Of a stretch of 64,000 bases of DNA, positions 55,916 through 64,000 are shown piece by piece. The notes beneath the pieces were generated by a model, which was not told the origin of the DNA, ran no database searches, and worked only from the letters and a program-made list of their open reading frames with translations. Each line of letters starts with the position of its first letter. Position 1 is the stretch's first letter. Source of the stretch: Macrothele yani (lineage: Eukaryota > Arthropoda > Arachnida > Araneae > Macrothelidae); assembly GCA_039090855.1 (NCBI GenBank), contig CM076997.1:161726709-161790708 (forward strand), written 5' to 3'. Both the position numbers and the translations under genes were made by a program.

Positions 55916-57855
55916 CAAAGTGGAGAAACACCAGCAACGTTTGTGAACAGAAGATGAAAAGACAGATAAACACACGGATATATCAAAGATAGAATTTTTA
56001 AATGTTTAAAAATTACGGTCGTTCTTAATTATGGTATCTTTATTGACGACGATTAATCATTTTGTTTTTCGCATTTCTTGAAGTAGAGCTGTGAAGGCAA
56101 GCACACAAATGAGAATCAATGGAACATGAAAACGAGTGCTTTGAGCAGCACTAAGAAATATTAAGTAATTCGTTGTTTGTCCTGAATGTTTGCCTTCCAG
56201 GATACGCAGCTGCTCCCCTAAATATAAGAATTATCGCTTAGAAAGGAACTTTTCAGTCAGCCACTTAACAAGTTGAAATGATGAAATTCATTAATCATTT
56301 TCACTCTCTTCAAGCAGTAGTACTGATTCCTTCCCCATGGAAAAAGTAATATTTCAGATATCGTTAGTGGAATTTGCTCGGAGCTATTCCATTCCCGAAC
56401 GTACATCAATCACTCCACATCTCCGAAAGGCGTTTTGTTGGCTCTGAAACAGTCAACTGGGTGGAACTGGTATTTTCCTTTCATTTTGCTGTCGCGAGTG
56501 TTAAAATCAGTTACGGAAATTAAGGACCCATCTCACGAATAACTTCTAGTCGTGTTGTTAAATATGTTTAAGTAATAACTCCGACGGCGATAAACAAAAT
56601 AAGTCTACTAACAAAACGCTATGCTAGTAAAATATTGTTACGTTACTCCCTATACTAGGGCTGTTGTTCCTGAGCATGAATTCTTTAGATAACGAAAGAA
56701 TTTGGAAGACTTTATTTAATGGGATGGCCATTGAATTCAATACATAGAGAAAAAGGGTTGTCCAATGACTGCACCGCTTTTACGTTTGCTCCAAGGCTAA
56801 ATGGATCGTTATATTTCAACTATGCGTACTTCACAGGCATATGTTCTTCGGCTTCGGATATTTTTCTGCCAACACTGTTCTCTACAATCTAAGAGGAGTC
56901 AATTGAATCAGAAATGCTGTCATCTATAAAAAAGTGCAAGGATACTTACTACTTATCTTATTTATACGGTAATCGACATATACAAATATTCAAAGGTTGA
57001 AGATCAAACACACATGATGTTGAGATGTTATATCGGGGTGGATCGAACCTCACCTCACTTTAAACACGAACGCACACACACACTGTTAAGCCGCACTTTA
57101 GACCGGGAGTTGCACGATCTCACGTATGTGTCCACGGCCACTGATGTTGAGATTCAATGACGCCATTGATCATTGCATCTCAATCCACTGGTAAAGATGA
57201 TCAACATAGTAGATACTTAATTCTGTCCTTCTTTGCATCACAAGTCATCCGAATCCTGGCTACTCGGGGCAACATTAGCTTCGCCACTTCGTCTTTAGTA
57301 AACTGACCTTCGGAAGACTGCTCTCGAGAGAATTATTCCGTACCTCTCCAGCGGATTACGTACAATCGTTGCACCGGTAAAAAGGTTCTTTATCTCCATT
57401 TTCCTCGAGGGTAACGTCAACCGCCTTTTCAGAGCTGTTGGTTAACCTCGCCAGAACTGTTTACGGAAAAACGCTTTTCTGCCACAAAACACGGCGGAAT
57501 CAATCTGTGTCCCGCTACCAACCTCTTTCGAATATTTCTTTTCTCCTGACTTTCGCTTTTACCCTGTTCACAGGTTGCTACGGGCTTGTTTCCTAATTTT
57601 CTATCAGTTTACATTTTAAAAACTTAAAGGCTTTTAACACAACGCACGAACACAGAGCATTTCACTATGCATTTAAAACTATTGCAGCTGGTGAACCTGT
57701 CCTGGAGCTCAGTCTTAAATCTTAGTTTTCACTGCTATGTCTTCGAAAGATCAGCTCTCCAGAACATTATATAGCGAAATGTCCGACCAGAGCCAAGTGC
57801 AACTTCACTTTAGGACTGACCTCCCAGCGAGATTTGGTGCCGAACTTCAGGGCTT
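55916..57855. other. Intergenic
   Basis: No gene recognised over about 1.9 kb. A short (CA)n lies near 57070. Confidence 0.4.
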
Positions 57856-58175
57856 TAGAAAATAGTATAACCATGCTGGCAATCCGAATTTTAGTCTAGG
57901 CCAATAAATTCGGATTGCCATTATAGTTATACTATTTTCTACATTGATGGTGTATACTAGTTCCTCGTTATTGACTTGTTTTTGTCATTCTCCCAGCAAC
58001 GTGAACCCATGTCTATCTTCCTTCAAAAAGTCATCTAGTTGATGTGCCGAAGCTTGGAAAACTGATTTTCATTTTAACCCAATAAATTCGGATTGCTACT
58101 ACAGTTAAATTATTTTTCACATAGTTGGTGTATGGCTCCTCGTTATTAATTTATTTTTGCCATTCTCAGGGCTTT
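57856..58175. repeat. Hairpin plus diverged direct duplication
   Basis: 57856-57891 (TAGAAAATAGTATAACCATG… to CCGAATTT) is the inverted partner of 57906-57941, with a ~14-bp loop. The right arm and the ~90 bp after it (AATAAATTCGGATTGCCATT… TGGTGTAT…CCTCGTTATT) recur in diverged form at about 58080-58175. Possibly a solitary MITE end or a duplicated non-autonomous element. Confidence 0.7.
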
Positions 58176-58529
58176 CTTCTTTTAACTACGTGCACCTTCA
58201 TAAGCAACTCAGCACAAGCTTCCATTTACTATTTCTTCTTTATAGCAAACAGTTGGCTTACGTACCGCAAAACAATTTACAAAACAAATGCTCTCCCCGC
58301 TTCTCGCTAACTGCAATTAATCCAATTATGCCCACAACAATATCTCAGCCTTTTTGGAAAATGAATTTTTGATGAAAATCGTAAACATGCTGAATTCTAT
58401 CATTGTAACAATATTATGGGTCTTGCTAGTATAATTTGTGCAGTAGATTGAAGGAAACCTGCTTCATTCCTACATGACTTGTTCCATTTTCAGAACAGAA
58501 GCCACGTTCTGTGGCATAAATTTCCATCA
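58176..58529. other. Intergenic
   Basis: No gene recognised. Confidence 0.4.
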
Positions 58530-61048
58530 TGGTCGAAACCATTATCAATCCACTGCTGGACGAAGGTCTCCCCAAGTTTTCTCCACAACGGTCTGTCTTG
58601 TGCCAGTCTCCTCCATGTCACTCCCGCATATTTACGAATTTCATCCACCCATCTCCCATGTGGTCTTTTTCTGGGTCTTTCCTGTCCCTTGGAATCCAAT
58701 CTAAAATTTCGGCTGTCCATCTATGGTCTGTCCTTCTGGCAGTATGTCCAGCCCATTGCCATTTCAGGGATTTAACTCTGATCATGATGTCTTCCACTCT
58801 TGTCATTTTTCGGATCCACGAGTTCCTCTTCTTATCTCTCCTGGTTATACCAAGCATGCACCTCTCCATGCTACTTTGAGTTGTCTGCAGCCTTTGTATG
58901 TCTCTTTTAGTTAAGGTCCACGTCTCTGCACCATACGTAAGCACTGGAAGGATGCATTGATCAAACACTTTTCTTTTAAGACATAATGGCATATTGCTCT
59001 TGAAAATTATGCTGTTTCTTCCAAAAAGCTCTCCAGGCAAGTTTTGTACGCCGATTAATTTCTTCATCAATGTGACCCTCACTTGATATCTGCTGTCCAA
59101 GATAAACATACGTATCTGTTATCTCCAGTTTTTCTCCATCAATCGATAAATCTTCATTTCTTGTAAAAGCATTGAACATCACTTTTGTCTTCTGAAAGTT
59201 CATTTTTAATCCCACTTCTTTTGTCAGCAAGTTCCTGGATCATACTCTGCAGCTCTGATGGGGTAGTTGCAAAAATGACTACGTCATCAGCAAAACGAAG
59301 GTGGGTTAGATAATCTCCATTAATCTTTATCCCTTTGTTTTCCCAGTTCAGTGATTGAAAGACATTTTCCAATGTGGCATTAAAGAGCTTCGGAGATATG
59401 GTGTCACCTTGTCTCACTCCTTTTCCAATTTTTATGCGTGTTGTATTTTCAAACAGCCGAATCTTTGCACTTGCATTTTCATAGATGTTATTAATAATAT
59501 TAATGTATGCATCTTCAATACCGCAGGATTTCAGAGCCGTGGTAACTGCTGATGGTTTCACCGAATCAAAGGCTTTTTCATAATCGATAAAAGCCATGCA
59601 CAATGGAAGTTCATATTCCCTCGCTCTTTCAATTAGTTCTCTCAGTACGTGGATATGATCTATTGTGCTGTAGCCACTCCTGAATCCAGCTTGTTCTCTC
59701 GGTTGAGCCATGTCCAGTGTTACCTTCAAGCGGTGTGAAAGAACTTTAGTGAAGATTTTATAAACCACTGATAGGAGGCTGATAGGTCTGTAGTTCCTGA
59801 GATCCTCAATGTCACCTTTTTTATGTAGCAGGATCATTGTAGCATTGTTCCAATCCTCAGGAATCTTCCCTTCATTAAGGCATCGAGTGAAAATTTGGGC
59901 GAGTACTGTTTCCATTTCTCCACTTGCTTCTTGTATGATGTCTATAGTAATTCCATCTTCTCCTGGAGCTTTCCCCCGCTTCATGTTCTTGATTGCATGT
60001 GCAACTTCTGCTGGGAGGACTGGAAGAACTCTGGTACCTTTCATGATGTCTGGAGTACATGTATCATCCCTTTCATATAATTTGGAGTAGAAATCTTTCA
60101 CTCTTGTCAAAATTTCACCTCTATTTCTTGTTATAGAACCATCTTCTTTTCTCAGAGCCATAATCTGTTTTCTTCCCTTACTGAGATGTCCCTTTGCTAT
60201 CTTTAGGCTTTGGTTGTTTTCAATTGCTTTCCTCACTAGCTCACAGTTGAATTTCCTTACGTCTTCAGTGATACTTTTTCTTACTGTCTTGCATAGCTCT
60301 ATATATTCCACTTTGGAAGTCACATCTTCTTTAGTTGTCCTCATCTCTCTTCTTTTTTGCATCAACATTTTGGTTTTTCCTGATAATTTGTTTACATGCA
60401 ACTTGTTCTTAGACCCAGCTAATTTTGTTGCTGTTTCCATAAGAGCTTTGGTTACTTTTCTGTTAACTTCCGAAATATCCACTTCTTCCGATGTTAGGCC
60501 TTCTAAAGCAGAGAATCTGTTCTTCAGTTCCAACTTGAAAGTATTATGGTGTTTTTTAAGGTTGGTTATGTCAATACATTTTGTTTGTCTTATGAGCTTG
60601 CCACGTTCCAGTTTAGTGTTGAGGTGCATCTTACATCTCACCAATCTATGGTCACTACCTGTGTTGAACTTGTTTAGCACACTGCAGTCTTCGATGACGA
60701 ATTTTTTGTTACACATAATAAAATCAATTTCACTTGTCGTCCCAATTGGATGTCTCCATGTCCATTTCCTGTGTGGCTTTTTCTTGAAAAAGGAATTCAA
60801 GATGAAAAATCCTTCTGCCTCTGCAAACTCAACGAGAGTATTTCCACGCTGGTTTCTGTTGCCGTGACCGAATTTACCTACTGAAGTTTCATTCTGTTGC
60901 CGGTGCCCTATTTTTGCATTGAAATCTCCCATAATTATCTTCAAGTGCTGCTTACCTTTATTATTTAGATGACGAATTTCCTCATAAAATTCTTCAATTT
61001 CTTCTTCAGGATGACTTGTGGTGGGTACAAAAGTAAATACCATGCATT
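58530..61048 (-). mobile_element. RTE-clade LINE, longest copy, 5' truncated
   Basis: About 2.5 kb on the minus strand, covering most of the endonuclease domain, the whole reverse transcriptase and the C-terminal region. The 3' end lies just past the end of the coding region, near 58535. The 5' end breaks inside the endonuclease domain near 61045. GCATAAATTTC (left) and GCATTATTTC (right) may be a decayed target duplication. Two other copies lie at 339-1278 and 41208-41399. Confidence 0.9.
58540..61043 (-). pseudogene. RTE endonuclease-reverse transcriptase
   Basis: Would nick the target and copy element RNA at the break. The 629-codon frame 61043-59154 holds endonuclease motifs IMGDFNAKIG (about residue 40), HRKWTWRHPIGTTSEIDFIM and TGSDHRLVRC. 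Reverse-transcriptase blocks start near residue 350: GKAPGEDGITIDII, NYRPISLLS, QAGFRSGYSTIDHIHV, AFIDYEKAFDSV, GVRQGDTISPKL and FADDVVIFA (active-site FADD at 59295-59284). Comparison with the other copies shows three frame lesions: five bases missing near 59220, one extra base near 59023 and one base missing near 58679. The N-terminal ~100 residues of the endonuclease are lost. Confidence 0.9.
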
Positions 61049-61059
61049 ATTTCAAGAAG

Positions 61060-63010
61060 AAAATGTCCCTAAAAGATTTGTCGAGTATCGGTCAACAAAC
61101 CACTTTTTTCAATCGAGATTTTAGAAGCTCATATTTTGCTGCAAATACGGAATTTAAGACTTACGGAATTTAAGACTTACGCCAACTGGTGGCCAAACCA
61201 TTTCTTACAAAAGTTAAAAACTATGTGCAAAGGATTTCCTATCAGGAGCTGTATTCGGTTCAGAAAGAAGTTTTCAAATCGGAAATTTAGAAGCAGAGAT
61301 ACAGGGGGAAACGCAATTTATCTTTACTCCCCTAGCGGAAAGTCTATGAATTAATTGAAAATTTTGAAATTATATGAAAAACATGTCACACTGGAAACAC
61401 TATCCAACAAAGAAGGATTTTTTCAAATCGGACTCCTAGAAGTAGAGATATCGACAAAAATAAGATATACATTTACGAAAATATTCCGAAAATGTTTTTC
61501 GATGTGAGTGGCATCAGTCCACGAAAGAATTTTTTCAATCGATATTTTAGAAGCTCAGATTTTATGGCAAATACATCAGAAGCAACAATTAACACTTACG
61601 CCCTCTGGTGGCTAAAGTATTTTTTACCAAAAATTTGAAATTGAATGGAAAATATTTCCCATCAGGAGGTGTTTTCGCTGAAGAAAAAAATTTTCAAATC
61701 GGAGTTTTAGAAGAGTTATCAGGAAAAATGTAATTTACTTTTACGCCTCCTAGCGGAAAACCTATGAGTAATTTGAAAACGTAACTATACCTAAAACCCT
61801 CTTCGACATAAATGGAATCGAAAGATAAAATAATGTTTTCAATCTGATGTTTAAAAGCAAATATGTGGAATAAAACGTATTTTTAAATTCGACATCATCT
61901 GCATTTATACCCACTAGCGGCGAAATTGTACATTGTAAAATAAACGAAATAAAGGATTATCATTCACATATATTTAAAGCTTCCCAATGCAAAAATAATT
62001 TTTCAAATCAGACTAATAGTTGCAGAGATAGCATGAGTACAAACGGACGGACAGACAAACTGGTAACATAAGCACGATCTTTTTTTTTTTTTAAAAAGTC
62101 GTGCTAAAAAATAAAAGAGAAGGAACTGATAAAAGAAAATGATCTGGTAAATGAAAGGAAAGACACGGGTGGATGGTAATATAATGGTAGTAGTGCATTA
62201 GAACAAGTGAAAGATTTGACACCGGAAAATGGTAATAAAATTGAAATACTGCATTATAACAAATGAATTGCTTGACATCGGAAAAGGTAACAAAATGGCA
62301 GCAGAGCATCAGAACTTTAGCAGAAAAAGCATATGTGCGTGCCAGAGTTCCATTTCTTAAGAGATGAAACACAGCTTATCGCAAGAGCGTTAGGTGATAC
62401 TAAAAATACATTTCCCCTTTCAGTACATTTTAAAACACTACATTCACAATGGTACTGTTTTAAAATGTGCTGAAAGGGGAAATGAACACATTTAAGTACT
62501 GTTCAGTGCTATTCTTTGAAACTCAACAAATTATGAGAACGTTTCTTAAATCATTATGTTTTGGCGCATTAATACGTCAGCCTTTCTCGTCAACATACAA
62601 AACAAAAAAAATAGCAAAGATTTATCCGAGGCATTGAGTACATCCTTCGAATTTTTTCCTGATACACAACAACAAGAATTTTTGGAATCGAAGTTCTAAA
62701 GAGTTGAAAAAGATCAACAAATTAAAAATACATTTACCCTCCTAGAGAAAACACTGCGCAATATTTTAAATAAACAGTGCTTTTGTTTTTCATAGTGAAT
62801 GTTGAGATTTACGAAAAGTTTATTTTTTCAACTGGATTCATAGCATTGCTAAAAAATTGGCAAATATGAATAACAATATTCGCCAACATATGGAAGAAGG
62901 AAATGTTATGAACAATCACAAACTGTAAGCATTATCTTCCTTATAGCAAAAGTTATGCGAAGCAAAATAATTTTTCAAAATGAATAATCAAAAGCAGTGA
63001 TATGGAAAAA
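61060..63010 (-). repeat. Diverged ~155-bp array, reverse-strand counterpart of 11500-13330
   Basis: Blocks like TTTTCAAATCGGA…TTTTAGAAG(C)AGAGATA recur near 61110, 61265, 61420, 61540, 61690, 61845 and 62005. They alternate with ACGCC(C)TCTGGTGG or CCTAGCGGAAA blocks near 61180, 61325, 61600, 61745, 61910 and 62740. These are reverse complements of the motifs at 11500-13330. A poly(T) run in a small hairpin (AGCACGAT…GTCGTGCT, 62070-62106) and a ~58-bp short repeat (62175-62310) interrupt the array. Confidence 0.68.
62409..62484. repeat. Hairpin, 33-bp arms, 10-bp loop
   Basis: CATTTCCCCTTTCAG… (62409-62441) pairs with …CTGAAAGGGGAAATG (62452-62484), with two mismatches. Confidence 0.92.
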
Positions 63011-63021
63011 AATATTTACAT

Positions 63022-63268
63022 AAATTTTGAAGATGTGAACCCGCTTGAAGATAAATTTTGAAGATGTGAATCCGTTTGAAGATAAATATTGAAGATGTGA
63101 ATCTGGGTGGTGTAGTGGTGAGCATATTCGGGCGTTATCCGGGTGACGCAGGTTCGATTTCCGCTCCCGGACGACGAAATTTTCAAGTTTTCGGATATTA
63201 TCTTACTTACAATCCATGTCATATTTACCCCAAAAAAAGGATTCACATCTTCAAAATTTGTATTGTAT
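63022..63268 (+). mobile_element. tRNA-like SINE, family 2, with tandem leader
   Basis: Head from about 63103: GGTGGTGTAGTGGTGAGCAT (A-box) and GCAGGTTCGATTTCC (B-box), then CGACGAAATT, TTTTCGGATATTATCTTAC and GGATTCACATCTTCAAAATTT. In front lie three tandem ~31-bp units (TTTTGAAGATGTGAATCCG, TTTGAAGATAAA) whose sequence is the inverse of the 3' end, so the element can fold back. Relative at 52531-52851. Confidence 0.8.
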
Positions 63269-63302
63269 GGTGTAGTTTCTTATTTCATTCATGATCTTTA
63301 TA

Positions 63303-64000
63303 CACTGAGTGGCCACTTTATTATGACCACCCCCTCAGTACTTCGTTGGGCCACCTTTTGCCTTTAACACTACGTCGATTCTTCGTGGCATGGACTCCAC
63401 GAGATGTTGATAGGTGGTTTGTGGAATCTGAGACCTAGCTTTATGAATAGCACTTTCCAGGAGTGTGAGATTGCAGGGTTCTGCATCCAGCTGTCTGATG
63501 GCTCGTTCAACTTCATCCCACACATTCTCAATGGGGTTGGGATCTGGAGATTATGGGGCCACCTAAGCAAAGTAAACTCACCGGCATATTCCTGAAACCA
63601 ATCCTGTACAATACGAGCACTATGGCAGGACGCATTATCTTGTTGAAAGTAGCCATCGCCATTGGGATAAACCATCTACATGAAACGATGCACTTGGTCC
63701 GCAACGATGTTTAGATATGATGTGCCAGTCAGACGTTGATCAACACGAATTAAAGGGTCCAAAGCATGTCAGGAAAACATTCCCCAAACCATAACGTTGC
63801 TTCCACCAGCTTGAAGGGCTGTAGCAATGCATTTGGGGTTTATGCTTTCGTGCTGTTTCTGCCAAAATTCTCACTCGGCCATCGGCATGGTGCAACTGAA
63901 AACGTGATTCAACGGGCCACATAATTTATTTCCAATTATGGATTGTTCAATCATTGTGCTCCTGTGCGAACTGGAGACGTTTTCTCTTGTTAATTGCAGA
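63303..64000 (-). mobile_element. Tc1-type transposon, family F group, cut by the window end
   Basis: The left terminus after TA (63301-63302) reads CACTGAGTGGCCACTTTATT then ATGACCACC, as in the 22852 element. The minus-strand transposase is partly visible. The C-terminus is SMPRRIDVVLKAKGGPTKY (63523-63335). FQQDNASCHSARIVQDWFQE near 63640 keeps the second Asp, followed by a frame change and a decayed third motif. Near 63900, WPVESRFQLHH shows the first catalytic Asp changed to Val, so this copy is inactive. The rest lies outside the window. Confidence 0.88.

Noticed and set aside
60214..60867. 217-codon ORF on the plus strand
   Set aside because: Antisense shadow of the RTE reverse-transcriptase frame; it has no recognisable domain of its own.

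Overview
This window looks like nuclear DNA from a large, repeat-rich animal genome, most likely an arthropod. It is A+T-rich, with no operons, Shine-Dalgarno sites or dense coding. It holds many decayed Tc1/mariner transposons, an RTE-type LINE, tRNA-derived SINEs, hAT and Ginger-like DNA transposons, fold-back (MITE-like) elements and many tandem arrays. I found no intact gene and no convincing host exon; nearly everything recognisable is mobile or repetitive DNA. The species cannot be fixed from the sequence.

Layout. 0-10.9 kb: a 5'-truncated RTE copy with target-site duplication, then four Tc1 elements (2043-3407, 5411-6520, 6523-7934, 9573-10856). 11.5-17.5 kb: a diverged ~155-bp array, a Tc1 copy broken by two SINEs, a hairpin MITE and a 43-bp array. 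18-25.8 kb: a snap-back palindrome, a second copy of the 2043 Tc1 family, another Tc1 element, a 49-bp array and a TTAA-flanked fold-back. 26.4-31.3 kb: tRNA-Arg-like SINEs, a Tc1 remnant whose transposase has an internal segment amplified seven times, and an internally deleted mariner. 33-42.8 kb: SINE, palindrome-led 33-bp array, a Ginger-like transposon inserted into a palindromic MITE, a hAT element with an exact 8-bp duplication inserted in a Tc1 remnant, and a long-TIR Tc1 carrying an RTE fragment. 43-52 kb: degenerate Tc1 and mariner pieces and microsatellites. 52.5-64 kb: a fold-back SINE, a 2.5-kb array of 56-bp units, the longest RTE copy, the reverse-strand counterpart of the ~155-bp array, another SINE and a Tc1 running off the window end.

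Nothing works together as a pathway. The organising principle is nesting (SINE in Tc1, RTE in Tc1, hAT in Tc1, Ginger-like in MITE), which gives a relative order of insertion. The three most striking objects are the Ginger-like element inside the MITE (37016-38772), the tandem amplification inside a Tc1 transposase (28795-30170) and the hAT/Tc1 nest (39251-40834). No transposase or reverse transcriptase here is intact; the Tc1 at 9573-10856 comes closest.
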